Shown here: positions 52,622-61,160 of the stretch, piece after piece
Position numbering within the stretch: the first letter of the stretch is position 1
How the letters are laid out: the number at the start of each line of letters is the position of its first letter
Assembly: GCA_900315455.1 (NCBI GenBank)
Contig: OMZE01000032.1
Span: forward strand, 1-64,000
Direction: 5' to 3'
DNA length: 64,000 nucleotides
Source: an uncultured Prevotellaceae bacterium
Lineage (GTDB): Bacteria; Bacteroidota; Bacteroidia; Bacteroidales; Bacteroidaceae
Notes under the pieces: generated by a model
Seen by the model: the letters and a program-made list of their open reading frames with translations, nothing else
What the model was told of the DNA's origin: nothing
Database searches by the model: none
Position numbers and translations under genes: made by a program

Positions 52622-53611
52622 ATGGACCTACACCGACTAACCACACAGACAGGAAAGATTGTGCTCCCCTTGATATTGGGGGGTGCCATCTTGTATTGGA
52701 TGTACCGGGATTTCGATTTCGGCGAGGTGCGCCAGGTGCTGCTCCATGAGATGGACTGGACATGGATGCTGCTGTCGATGCCCTTCGGCATCACCGCCCA
52801 ACTGTTCCGAGGCCTGCGCTGGCGGCAGACACTCTCGCCCCTGGGCGAGGAGGCCCGCCTGTCGACCTCGGTCAATGCCGTCTTCCTGAGTTATGCCTCG
52901 AGCCTTGTCATTCCCCGTGTGGGCGAGTTTGCCCGCTGTGGGGTGCTGAAGCGCTACGATGGCGTGACCTTCTCGAAGGCACTGGGCACGGTGGTGACAG
53001 AACGTGCCGTCGACACTATCGTGGTGATGGCCATCACCGTCATCACCCTGCTCCTGCAACTGCCCACCTTCCACAACTTCTTCGTCACCACGGGCACACG
53101 CCTCGACACCTTCCTCGGGCAGTTCACCACCACGGGCTATATCGTCACGTTCATCTGTCTGGTGGCCGCCCTCGTGCTGGTATGGATGCTGCTGCGCACC
53201 ATGTCGGTATACAACAAGGTGAAGACCACGCTCGGCAACCTGTGGCAAGGGGTGATGTCGCTGCGCCATGTGCGCAACATCCCCCTCTACATCGCCCTCA
53301 CCCTAGGCATCTGGTGCAGCTACTTCCTGCACTACTACCTCACGTTTTTCTGCTTCGAGGAGACGTCTGGCCTGGGCATCAGTTGTGCGTTGGTGTCGTT
53401 CGTGGTGGGCAGCATCGCCGTCATCGTGCCCACGCCCAATGGTGCCGGCCCATGGCATTTCTCGGTGAAGACCATGCTCATCCTCTATGGCGTGAGCAGC
53501 ACCACCGCCCTCTCGTTCGTGCTTATCGTGCACTCGTTGCAGACCCTCCTCGTGGTGCTCCTGGGCATCTACGCCATGGCGGCCCTTGCCCAGACCAAGA
53601 AAGCCGGATGA
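52622..53611 (+). CDS. Lysylphosphatidylglycerol synthase-TM (YbhN/UPF0104) family membrane protein
   Basis: A 329-residue polytopic inner-membrane protein with about eight spans (IVLPLILGGAILYWMY, MLLSMPFGITAQLF, VMAITVITLLLQL, GYIVTFICLVAALVLVWML, YIALTLGIWCSYFLHYYLTFF, ISCALVSFVVGSIAVIVP). Conserved SYASSLVIPRVGEFARCGVLKR and VPTPNGAGPWHFSVKTML are the family signature. Relatives are the membrane halves of MprF or lipid flippases; the catalytic half is absent, so a lipid-transport role is inference. Confidence 0.85.
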   Translation: MDLHRLTTQTGKIVLPLILGGAILYWMYRDFDFGEVRQVLLHEMDWTWMLLSMPFGITAQLFRGLRWRQTLSPLGEEARLSTSVNAVFLSYASSLVIPRVGEFARCGVLKRYDGVTFSKALGTVVTERAVDTIVVMAITVITLLLQLPTFHNFFVTTGTRLDTFLGQFTTTGYIVTFICLVAALVLVWMLLRTMSVYNKVKTTLGNLWQGVMSLRHVRNIPLYIALTLGIWCSYFLHYYLTFFCFEETSGLGISCALVSFVVGSIAVIVPTPNGAGPWHFSVKTMLILYGVSSTTALSFVLIVHSLQTLLVVLLGIYAMAALAQTKKAG

Positions 53612-53613
53612 AT

Positions 53614-53800
53614 CGCAGAGTTCTTAGAACTTTCAGAGATCTCAGAGATCTCAGAGATCTCAGAGTTTTCAGAATACTCTGATTACTCTGAATACTCAGA
53701 ATACTCTGATTACTCTGAATACTCAAAATACTCTGATTACTCTGAATACCCTGATTACTCGGATTACTCTGATTACTCGGATTACTCTGATTACTCTGAA
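53614..53800. repeat. Composite short-word array (TCTCAGAGAT then ACTCTGATT)
   Basis: Begins with three 10-bp TCTCAGAGAT units, then changes to about fifteen 9-bp units ACTCTGATT / ACTCTGAAT / ACTCAGAAT / ACTCGGATT. It lies 3 bp after the YbhN-like stop and 38 bp before pepD. Confidence 0.9.
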
Positions 53801-53838
53801 TCCCCCAAAGACCATTAACCTTAAAAAATAGAAAAAAT

Positions 53839-55296
53839 ATGAGTGAAATCAAAAACCTGAACCCCACCTGCATCTGGAAAAACTTCCATGCGCTCACCCA
53901 AGTTCCACGTCCCAGCGGACATCTGGAGAAAATACAGCAATTCCTCCTCGACTTCGCCCGTGAGGCTGGTGTAGAGGCCTTCAAAGACCCTGCCGGCAAC
54001 ATCGTGATGCGCAAGCCTGCCACTCCTGGCATGGAGAACCGCAAGGGCGTGATCCTGCAGGCCCACATGGATATGGTGCCGCAGAAGTCGCCCGAGAGCA
54101 CCCACAACTTCGAGACCGACCCCATCGAGCCTTGGATCGACGGCGACTGGGTAAAGGCCCGTGGCACCACCCTGGGAGCCGACAACGGCATGGGCGTGGC
54201 CGCCATCATGGCCGTGATGGAGGCAAAGGATATGAAGCATGGCCCCATCGACGCACTTATCACCGCCGATGAGGAGACGGGCATGTTTGGTGCCAACGAC
54301 CTGCCCGAGAACGAGTTGCAGGGCGACATCCTGATGAACCTCGACTCCGAGACCTGGGGCAAGTTCGTTATAGGCAGTGCCGGTGGCATCGACGTCACCG
54401 CCACCCTCGAATACAAGGAGGTGGAGACCGACGCCGACGACGTGGCCGTGAAGGTGACGCTGAAAGGTCTGCGTGGCGGCCACTCCGGCCTGGAGATTCA
54501 TGAAGGCCGTGCCAACGCCAACAAACTGATGGTGCGCTTCGTGCGTGAGGCCATCGAGGAGTGCGAGGCCCGTCTGGCCTCGTGGCAGGGCGGCAACATG
54601 CGCAACGCCATCCCGTTCAAGGCCGAGGTGGTGCTCACCCTCCCGAAGGAGAATGTGGAGGCGCTCGAGGAGTTGGTGGCCGACTGGCGCGACGACTTCG
54701 CCGACGAGTACAAGCAGATTGAGAGTGGCATCGAGTTCTTCTGCGAGAGCGTGGAAACACCTGCCACCGAGGTGCCTGTGGAGATACAAGACAACCTCAT
54801 CAACGCCATCTATGCCTGCCACGACGGCGTGGTGCGCATGATTCCGTCGTATCCCAACGTGGTGGAGACCTCGTCGAACCTCGCCATCATCAATATCGAG
54901 GGAGGCAAGGCCGCCATCAAGATCCTGGCCCGCTCGTCGCGCGAAGACATGAAAGACTATATCGTGAAGACGCTGGAGAGTTGCTTCAACATGGCTGGCA
55001 TGCGCGTGGAGACTGCTGGCAGTTATGGTGGATGGGATCCCAACCCCGACAGCGAACTGCTGCATCACCTGCTGCGCGTCTACAAGGAACTCAACGGCAA
55101 AGACGGCATCATTCAGGTAGACCACGCCGGACTGGAGTGCTCTGTGATCCTGGGCAAGTATCCTCACCTCGATGTGGTGTCGTTTGGTCCCACGATGTGC
55201 AGTCCGCACACCACCAGCGAGCGTTGCTTCGTGCCCAGCATCGAGCCTTTCTGGCAGCTGCTGCGCAAGGCGCTCGAGGAAGTGCCGGTGAAATAG
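53839..55296 (+). CDS. pepD: Aminoacyl-histidine dipeptidase
   Basis: M20C zinc dipeptidase cleaving Xaa-His (carnosine-type) and other dipeptides. It has 485 aa. Metal ligands: QAHMDMVPQKS, TLGADNGMGVAAI, ITADEETGMFGAND, LNLDSE-like MNLDSETWG, and the C-terminal FGPTMCSPHTTSER. It has the usual length with an inserted lid domain (about residues 185-400). Confidence 0.94.
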   Translation: MSEIKNLNPTCIWKNFHALTQVPRPSGHLEKIQQFLLDFAREAGVEAFKDPAGNIVMRKPATPGMENRKGVILQAHMDMVPQKSPESTHNFETDPIEPWIDGDWVKARGTTLGADNGMGVAAIMAVMEAKDMKHGPIDALITADEETGMFGANDLPENELQGDILMNLDSETWGKFVIGSAGGIDVTATLEYKEVETDADDVAVKVTLKGLRGGHSGLEIHEGRANANKLMVRFVREAIEECEARLASWQGGNMRNAIPFKAEVVLTLPKENVEALEELVADWRDDFADEYKQIESGIEFFCESVETPATEVPVEIQDNLINAIYACHDGVVRMIPSYPNVVETSSNLAIINIEGGKAAIKILARSSREDMKDYIVKTLESCFNMAGMRVETAGSYGGWDPNPDSELLHHLLRVYKELNGKDGIIQVDHAGLECSVILGKYPHLDVVSFGPTMCSPHTTSERCFVPSIEPFWQLLRKALEEVPVK

Positions 55297-55346
55297 GCCG
55301 AAGGCAAAATGGCCCTAGAAGGCTCTTGCCTGGCATACACGAAAAA

Positions 55347-55375
55347 CGAGGCGCATCCCAGATGGATGCGCCTCG
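55347..55375. terminator. Bidirectional terminator pepD / DUF349 gene
   Basis: CGAGGCGCATCC - CAGAT - GGATGCGCCTCG, A-rich upstream; between convergent genes. Confidence 0.85.
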
Positions 55376-55406
55376 CTATGTTTTCGGCTATTGATGCCTC
55401 GAAGAC

Positions 55407-57470
55407 TTACTCTTCGGAAGCAGCGTTCTCGGCGTCGATGGCCTTGATCTTGTCGCGAACGAGGGCCAGGTCGTCCTTGAGTTTCTGCACCTTGCGGTTC
55501 ATCTCGTCGATGAGGCTGCTGCCCTTCTTGCTCGATACGCTGAGGAATCCGATGTTGTTCTCGTAGGTCTGGATTTCCTGACGCAGCGCATCGTAGCGCT
55601 TCATCAGACGACCACGCTCGTTGTCGAGTGCTCCGGCACCCTTCTCGGCCACATTCTTGAGGTTGCTCTTGAAATTGTCGAGACGGCGGCGCTGCACCGA
55701 GATATTCAACTCGTCGCGCAGTTTGTCGAGCACCTCATGATACTCCTTGTAGAGGCGGTCTTTCTCACGATAAGGCACATGGCCTATGCTGTTGTACTCG
55801 TCGCAGAGTTGCTGCACCTTCTCCTGCAGGTCCTCATCGTCCTCAGAGATGGCTTTCAAGCGTGCGATGACGTCACGCTTCTTGGCCAGGTTGTCGCGCT
55901 CCTCGTTGCGGGTGCCGGCATTGGCGGCATTGCGTGCCTCGAAGAACTTGTTGCAGGCACCGAGGAAGTCGGCCCAGAGTTGGTCGCCCAGTTTCTTGGG
56001 CACCATGCCGATGGTCTTCCACTCCTTCTGCAACTCGGTGAGTTTGGCGGCGGTAGCCTTCCAGTCGGTGCTGTCTTGCAAGGCCTTGGCCTGCTCTACG
56101 AGCGCACGTTTCTTCTCGGCATTCTCGGCGAAGCGGCTCTTCAGGTCGCGGAAGAACTGGGTCTTGCGGCCGAAGAAGTCGTCGCAGGCAGCACGGAAGC
56201 GCTCGAAGATCTTCACGTTCATCTTCTGTGGGGCAAAACCGATGGTCTTCCATTCGGCCTGCACCTCGATAATCTCACGGGTATGGCGCTCCCAGTCGGC
56301 AGCACCCTTGTTCTCCTCCTTGGCGATGGCCTCCACCTTCTCGCAGAGAGCGGTCTTGCGCACCAGGTTCTCCTCCTCCTTAGAGCGGAGTTCCTCGAAG
56401 TGCTGCTGGTGACGCTTGTTGATGACCGTAGAGGCGGCCTTGAAGCGGCCCCAGATTTCCTCGCGCAGGTCCTTGGCCACGGGCCCAGCCTCGCGGTATT
56501 GCTGATGGAGTTCCTGCAACTGGTGGAAGGCGCTGATCACGTCGGGCTCGTCGGCGAGCTTCTCAGCGGCCTCGCACAGGCGGGTCTTAATCTCCAGGTT
56601 CTTGCGGAAGTCGTACTCGCGGGCCTCGCTGTTGAGCTTGAGCAGGTCGTAGAACTTCTCCACATAGAGCTGGTAGTTGCGCCACAGTTCGCTGGCCTTC
56701 TCTGGCGGAACGGCCTTGATTTCCCTCCACTCCTGCTGGAGCTTCTTGAACTCCTGATATGAGCGATTGGCATTCTCGGGCGAGGTGACCATTCCCTTCA
56801 CCTTCTCGATAATATCGAGCTTGCGCTTCAGGTTCTCGGCCTTCTCGTTCTCCTGTTCCTGGAACAGGCGTGCCCTGCGCTCCTTGATGAGACTCATCTC
56901 GGCCTTGAACTTCTCCTCGTCCTGGTCGGGGGCCACTTGATATTTCTCGGGATCACCGCCAGCATCTTTATAGGCTTTCAGCGCAGCCTCGCGCTCGGCA
57001 TTGTGAAGTTTGTAGAAGATGGTTTTCAGTTGGTCTACCTCCTCCTTGCTCGGTGTCTCCTCACCATGAGCCAGCTCGTACACACGCTCGAGCACCTCCG
57101 CCTTGGTCTTGTAAATCTTCTTGGAGGGTTCAGCAGCAGCTTCCTCGGCAGCGGGGGCTTCCTCAGCGGCTGGAGCCTCTTCAACGGCAGCGGGGGCTTC
57201 CTCAGCAACGAGGGTTTCCTCTACAGCGGGAGCTTCCTCTGCAGCCGGAGCCTCCTCTGCGGCAGGAGTCTCTTCAACGGCGGCAGGAGTTTCCTCAACA
57301 GCGGGAGCTTCTTCTACAGCGGGAGCCTCTTCTACAGCTGGGGCTTCCTCAACGGCTGGAGTTTCTTCTACTGGTGCTGTGCTTTCGGTGTTAGTTTCGG
57401 GAGTTTCCACTACGTTATTCACTTCTACTTGCGATCCCTGATTAAGGGCATTTTCTTGAGAGTCCATCAT
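55407..57470 (-). CDS. DUF349-repeat coiled-coil protein with acidic Ala/Pro/Glu head
   Basis: A 687-residue soluble protein. Residues about 30-113 are a low-complexity EEAPA(V/A) repeat; the rest carries about five DUF349 repeats of ~70 residues (LQQEWREIKAVPPEKASELWRNYQ, WKTIGFAPQKMNVKIFERFRA, WKTIGMVPKKLGDQLWADFLGA, YNSIGHVPYREKDRLYKEYHE). DUF349 proteins are helical; relatives in other bacteria have been linked to DNA damage tolerance, but the role here is not known. The frame has two adjacent Met codons at the start. Confidence 0.85.
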   Translation of the reverse strand: MMDSQENALNQGSQVEVNNVVETPETNTESTAPVEETPAVEEAPAVEEAPAVEEAPAVEETPAAVEETPAAEEAPAAEEAPAVEETLVAEEAPAAVEEAPAAEEAPAAEEAAAEPSKKIYKTKAEVLERVYELAHGEETPSKEEVDQLKTIFYKLHNAEREAALKAYKDAGGDPEKYQVAPDQDEEKFKAEMSLIKERRARLFQEQENEKAENLKRKLDIIEKVKGMVTSPENANRSYQEFKKLQQEWREIKAVPPEKASELWRNYQLYVEKFYDLLKLNSEAREYDFRKNLEIKTRLCEAAEKLADEPDVISAFHQLQELHQQYREAGPVAKDLREEIWGRFKAASTVINKRHQQHFEELRSKEEENLVRKTALCEKVEAIAKEENKGAADWERHTREIIEVQAEWKTIGFAPQKMNVKIFERFRAACDDFFGRKTQFFRDLKSRFAENAEKKRALVEQAKALQDSTDWKATAAKLTELQKEWKTIGMVPKKLGDQLWADFLGACNKFFEARNAANAGTRNEERDNLAKKRDVIARLKAISEDDEDLQEKVQQLCDEYNSIGHVPYREKDRLYKEYHEVLDKLRDELNISVQRRRLDNFKSNLKNVAEKGAGALDNERGRLMKRYDALRQEIQTYENNIGFLSVSSKKGSSLIDEMNRKVQKLKDDLALVRDKIKAIDAENAASEE
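57131..57365 (-). repeat. Coding repeat for EEAPA head
   Basis: Degenerate 15-18-bp DNA repeats coding EEAPAV / EETPAA units at the N-terminus of the DUF349 protein. Likely length-variable. Confidence 0.8.
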
Positions 57471-57514
57471 TTAACAATTAGGTTTATGATTCGATTGTTC
57501 ACATTATCAAAATG

Positions 57515-57522
57515 CAAACTTA
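57515..57522 (-). promoter_or_regulatory. -7 box for the DUF349 gene
   Basis: TAAGTTTG on the minus strand, 45 bp before ATG 57470. Confidence 0.55.
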
Positions 57523-57574
57523 AACAAAAAAACTGAAAAGACCTAAAAATTCTTAATTTTTTTTTGATTTTTCC

Positions 57575-58507
57575 TCAAATCAATCTCTTGTGCCTGAAAA
57601 TCCACCATAGCAGCACCGATACGGCCACGGAGAGGGCAAGGGCCACGAGGAATCCGAACGGACTTTCCTCCATGCCATTGACGAGGTTCATTCCGAAAAG
57701 GCTGGCGATGAACGTGGGGAACATCATGATAATGGTGACCGAGGTGAGCGTACGCATCACGGTGTTCATGTTGTTGTTGATGATGCTCGAGTAGGTGTCC
57801 ATGGTCGACTCAAGGATGTCGGAATAGATGTTGGTGGTCTCCTTGGCCTGGCTCATCTCGATGTTGACGTCCTCGATCATGTCGGCGTCGAGCTCATCGA
57901 TCTGCAGTTTGAACTTCAGTTTGGCCAACAGGTTCTCATTGCCCCGGATAGAGGTGGCGAAATAGGTGAGCGAGTCTTGCAGGCGGCTCAGTCCGATGAG
58001 CGACTCGTTGTTCACCTCCTTGTCGAGGTTGCGCTTGGCCTTGTCGATGAGGTTGCTGATCTGCTTGAGGCGTTTCAGATACCACACGGCCGATGAGAGG
58101 AAGATGCGGAAAATCATGTCGACGTAGTCGATGAAGCCCTCTCCCCTTTTCTGCTGGTAACTGACGAAGTCGATCATCATGTTGGTCTCGTAATAGCACA
58201 CGGTGATGGTGACATCGCGCTTGTGGATAATACCCAGCGGCACGGTGGTATAGGGTGTGCGCGACCTGATTTCCTTCACATAGGGTATACGAAGGATGAT
58301 GAGCATCCATCCGTCGTCGTACTCATAACGTGCCCGCTCATCGGTATCGCTGATATCGGTGAGGAAATAGTCGGGAATGTTGTAGGTTTGCTCCAGGAGC
58401 TGACGGTCTTCGTCGGTAGGACAAGTGACCTGAATCCAGCAATTCGGCCTCCACTCCTGGAGAGGTGTAAGACCGCCGGTAGTGTTCCAAAAAGTTCTCA
58501 TTTGCAA
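57575..58507 (-). CDS. corA: CorA-type magnesium/divalent metal transporter
   Basis: Pentameric inner-membrane channel for Mg2+/Co2+. It has 310 aa: a long cytosolic N-terminal domain, then two C-terminal spans (VTIIMMFPTFIASLF and FLVALALSVAVSVLLWWIF) around the selectivity motif GMN in LFGMNLVNGMEES, and a basic end (RHKRLI). The start MQMRTFWNTTGG could also be the second Met. Confidence 0.92.
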   Translation of the reverse strand: MQMRTFWNTTGGLTPLQEWRPNCWIQVTCPTDEDRQLLEQTYNIPDYFLTDISDTDERARYEYDDGWMLIILRIPYVKEIRSRTPYTTVPLGIIHKRDVTITVCYYETNMMIDFVSYQQKRGEGFIDYVDMIFRIFLSSAVWYLKRLKQISNLIDKAKRNLDKEVNNESLIGLSRLQDSLTYFATSIRGNENLLAKLKFKLQIDELDADMIEDVNIEMSQAKETTNIYSDILESTMDTYSSIINNNMNTVMRTLTSVTIIMMFPTFIASLFGMNLVNGMEESPFGFLVALALSVAVSVLLWWIFRHKRLI

Positions 58508-58642
58508 TCCTCCATAAAGGTTTGGCGCAGTGCAAGGTACTCACGCATGAGGATTACAAATGCCATGTATCCTCACGCCAACATCCTAAAGCTTTCCGCC
58601 GGGTAATCGTCCATGTTTTATCTGTTTTTTGGTTTTCAAGTG

Positions 58643-58650
58643 CAAAAATA
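58643..58650 (-). promoter_or_regulatory. -7 box for corA
   Basis: TATTTTTG on the minus strand; a leader of about 130 nt to ATG 58507, long enough to hold a regulatory structure, though none was resolved by eye. Confidence 0.45.
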
Positions 58651-58755
58651 GAAAAAAAACTCGAAACAACAAATATATTCAGACAAAGAAAAACTGCCAG
58701 AACCGTTTTTTACTTCCGGCAACAGGGTTTCTTACCTTAATATTATGCTTGTTTT

Positions 58756-58866
58756 TCAGGAGTTCAGAAGTTCAGGAGTTCAGACATTACCAAAGCAACT
58801 AACCATGAGTGCAATGTGATGAATTCGAACTATTGCCTGAACTCCTGAGCACATTGAACTCCTAAT
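58756..58866. repeat. GAACTCCT-family element, short copy
   Basis: CAGGAGTTCAGAAGTTCAGG left arm, CAGACATTACC, AACTAACCATGAG, TGATGAATTCGAAC core, then TGCCTGAACTCCTGAGC right arm. Confidence 0.8.
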
Positions 58867-58928
58867 CATCTTAGCAGCATTGTGCTGAATTGTCTGTCAG
58901 ATTTCTTTATCATCTAAATCTTTTTTTG

Positions 58929-59026
58929 TATTTTTGCGACATCGTCGCGAATATAGGAGGCGGTTCGGAAATGAAAATAAAATCTTCGCTTTTATTTTGC
59001 ATTTCTCTCACCTTTCACTATATTTG
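58929..59026 (+). repeat. Single TTTGC-type promoter repeat unit
   Basis: Starts TATTTTTGCGAC and ends CACTATATTTGC; in between ATCGTCGCGAA, GGAGGCGGTTCGG, ATGAAAATAAAATCTTCGC and TTTTATTTTGCAT, the same as units of the array at 60754-61125. Both borders read as -7 boxes. Confidence 0.8.
59019..59026 (+). promoter_or_regulatory. -7 box for the acyl-CoA ligase, supplied by a repeat
   Basis: TATATTTG at the end of the repeat unit; a leader of about 65 nt to ATG 59098. Confidence 0.55.
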
Positions 59027-59097
59027 CCAACAAATGATGAAGTCGGAGATGGAGAATGCCGACACACGCCAATTTTGCCAATTAAAGAAAGAGAACC

Positions 59098-60717
59098 ATG
59101 GAACATTATCTGAAAAAATTGGAAAACACCATTCACAAGAGATGGAACCAAAAAGCCCTCTGCGACTTTGAGGGCGAGGCCTTCACCTACGCCGATTTGG
59201 CCACGAACATCGAGCAGTTCCGCATCTTCCTCAGCGAAGCTGGAATCACCAAGCGCAACAAGATTGCCATCTGCGCACGCAATTCTGCCCGATGGGCGCT
59301 GACGTTCTGGGACATCAATGTGAATGGATGTGTGGCGGTGCCCCTCCTGGCCGAGTTTCATCCCAACAGCGTGACCACCCTCACTCAGCATTCCGACAGC
59401 GTGATGCTTTTTACGGAGGCTGACATCTGGCAAAAACTGAATCCAGAGCGAATACCTGCAATCAAGGCGGCCGTCAACATCAAGGATGGCAGTTTGCTGT
59501 GGCACAGAGACGAGAAGGTGGCCAACGCATGGAAAAACCGCGAGAAGTCGTTCGCCCGGCTCCATCCCAACGGCTTGCAGCCCGAGCAGGTGTCTTATGC
59601 CACAGACAATATGGACAAGTTGGCCATCATCAACTACACCTCGGGAACCACCGGCAACCCCAAAGGGGTAATGCTCACCTATGGCGCTATCTCCGACACC
59701 GACGAATTCAGCAACAGCCATTTCCCCAACCAACCCGGCGAGACCATCGTCTCGATGTTGCCTATGGCCCACATGTACGGACTTGCCATAGAGTTCATCC
59801 ATCCCAATGTGGATGGCGTGACCGTGTATTACCTGGGCAAGACGCCCTCGCCCACCCGACTCCTCAAGGCGATGCGTGAGGTGAGACCATATATGGTGGT
59901 CACGGTGCCGCTAGTGATGGAGAAAATCTATGCCTCGTCCATCCAGCCTACACTGGTAAAAATGCAACGGCTCTTCGCCGTACCCTATGCGAAGAAACTC
60001 ATCTACAAGATTATCCGCAGGAAGATACTGTCGGCCTTCGGCGGCAAGGTGCGCTGCTTCATCATGGGCGGAGCGCCCCTCAAGCCCGAGGTGGAGCAAT
60101 GTTTCTGCGAGATGCGCCTGCCTTTCACGGTGGGTTACGGGATGACGGAGGCCTGTCCGCTGCTGGGATGGGAGTGGTGGACGGATTTCGTACCGGGCTC
60201 ATGTGGAAAGCCTGTGCATGAGATCAGGATCGACTCTGAAGACCCGAAAAACGTGGCCGGCGAGATTCAGGCCCGTGGACAGAACATCACCGTGGGCTAT
60301 TACAAGAACCCCGAGGCCAATGCGGTATCGTTCACCGACGACGGGTGGTTCCGCACAGGCGACCTGGGCACGATGGACAGCGAGGGAAACATCTTCATCC
60401 GGGGCCGTATCAAGTCAATGATTCTCAACTCATCCGGCCAGAACATCTACCCCGAGGAGTTGGAGGCGGTGTTGTCGGGATGCCCCTACGTGATTGAGTC
60501 GATTGTCGTCGACCGCAAAGGCAAGTTGGTGGCGCTCGTCTATCCTGACATACCCGAAGACCTGGATGCCGAAACGCGGAAAGGCATCCCCGAACTGATC
60601 CGCACCACGGCCAACAAGTCGCTTCCTTCGTTCAGCAAGATCAACAAAGTGGAACTGATGGACTCGCCTTTCGAGAAGACCCCCAAGATGAGCATAAAAC
60701 GGTTCTTGTACAAATAG
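59098..60717 (+). CDS. Long-chain acyl-CoA synthetase-like AMP-ligase
   Basis: A 539-residue adenylate-forming ligase, probably activating fatty acids with CoA. Motifs: INYTSGTTGNPKGVMLTY (P-loop), SMLPMAHMYGLAIEF, VGYGMTEACPLLGW, DDGWFRTGDLGTMDSEGNIFIRGRIKSMI, NIYPEELEAVL, and the C-terminal lysine region KTPKMSIKRFL. Chain length is not predictable. It stands alone, in front of ndk. Confidence 0.9.
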   Translation: MEHYLKKLENTIHKRWNQKALCDFEGEAFTYADLATNIEQFRIFLSEAGITKRNKIAICARNSARWALTFWDINVNGCVAVPLLAEFHPNSVTTLTQHSDSVMLFTEADIWQKLNPERIPAIKAAVNIKDGSLLWHRDEKVANAWKNREKSFARLHPNGLQPEQVSYATDNMDKLAIINYTSGTTGNPKGVMLTYGAISDTDEFSNSHFPNQPGETIVSMLPMAHMYGLAIEFIHPNVDGVTVYYLGKTPSPTRLLKAMREVRPYMVVTVPLVMEKIYASSIQPTLVKMQRLFAVPYAKKLIYKIIRRKILSAFGGKVRCFIMGGAPLKPEVEQCFCEMRLPFTVGYGMTEACPLLGWEWWTDFVPGSCGKPVHEIRIDSEDPKNVAGEIQARGQNITVGYYKNPEANAVSFTDDGWFRTGDLGTMDSEGNIFIRGRIKSMILNSSGQNIYPEELEAVLSGCPYVIESIVVDRKGKLVALVYPDIPEDLDAETRKGIPELIRTTANKSLPSFSKINKVELMDSPFEKTPKMSIKRFLYK

Positions 60718-60753
60718 GTGGGGATAACAGATTATTGTATCAAAAAGAATTTG

Positions 60754-61125
60754 TAATTTTGTCGCTGTGTAGCGAATATGGTTAGCACCTCAACAAAGAG
60801 AGCGAGAAACTTCGTCTTTTTTAATGCTTGATATTCGGCTTTCACACTTTGCGACTTCGTCGCGAAGATAGGATTCGGTTCGGGAATGAAAATAAAATCT
60901 TCGCTTTTATTTTGCATTGCATTCACCTTTCACTACTTTGCCGCTGCGCGGCGAAGATAGGAGGCGGTTCGGGAATGAAAATAAAATCTTCGCTTTTATT
61001 TTGCATTCCACTCACCTTTCACTACTTTGCCGCTGCGCGGCGAAGACAGGAGGCGCCTCAGCAATGCAAAATTAAAAAAAAAGACTATTTTTATTTTGCA
61101 TTGCATTCGGCTTTCACTATCTTTG
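60754..61125 (+). repeat. Four-unit tandem repeat with promoter boxes at unit borders
   Basis: Borders (TTTG) at 60758, 60848, 60937, 61026 and 61122 give unit lengths of 90, 89, 89 and 96 bp. Units start TTTGC with a GCGACnnCGTCGC or CGCTGCGCGGCG hairpin, hold AAAATAAAATCTTCGCTTT with its TTTTATTTTGCAT partner, and end CTTTCACTAnn. The first border is TAATTTTG and the last TATCTTTG, both full -7 boxes; inner ones are one base short. Confidence 0.85.
61118..61125 (+). promoter_or_regulatory. -7 box for ndk
   Basis: TATCTTTG at the last repeat border; leader of about 30 nt to ATG 61161. Confidence 0.6.
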
Positions 61126-61160
61126 CGGAAATATTGTGTCTAAATAAAATGAATTATGTT

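Larger units (their letters stand above)
58508..59097. other. Gene-free divergent gap, 590 bp
   Basis: corA leader and promoter, a GAACTCCT-family element (58756-58866), and a single copy of the TTTGC repeat (58929-59026) whose end gives the promoter of the acyl-CoA ligase. A 93-codon open frame from about 58890 is not credible as a gene. Confidence 0.75.
60718..61160. other. Gene-free gap upstream of ndk
   Basis: Filled by the four-unit tandem repeat (60754-61125) and the short ndk leader. An open frame running through it (from 60828) is a by-product of the repeat and joins ndk in frame; it is not a gene. Confidence 0.8.

Noticed and set aside
58890-59171. 93-codon frame with an apparent signal peptide (MKIKSSLLFCISLTFHY)
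   Set aside because: The same peptide-like string is produced by every unit of the repeat at 60754-61125, so it reflects the repeat, and it runs into the ligase gene.
60828-61160. N-terminal extension of ndk
   Set aside because: It is the repeat array read in frame; NDK family length and the promoter at 61118 support ATG 61161.
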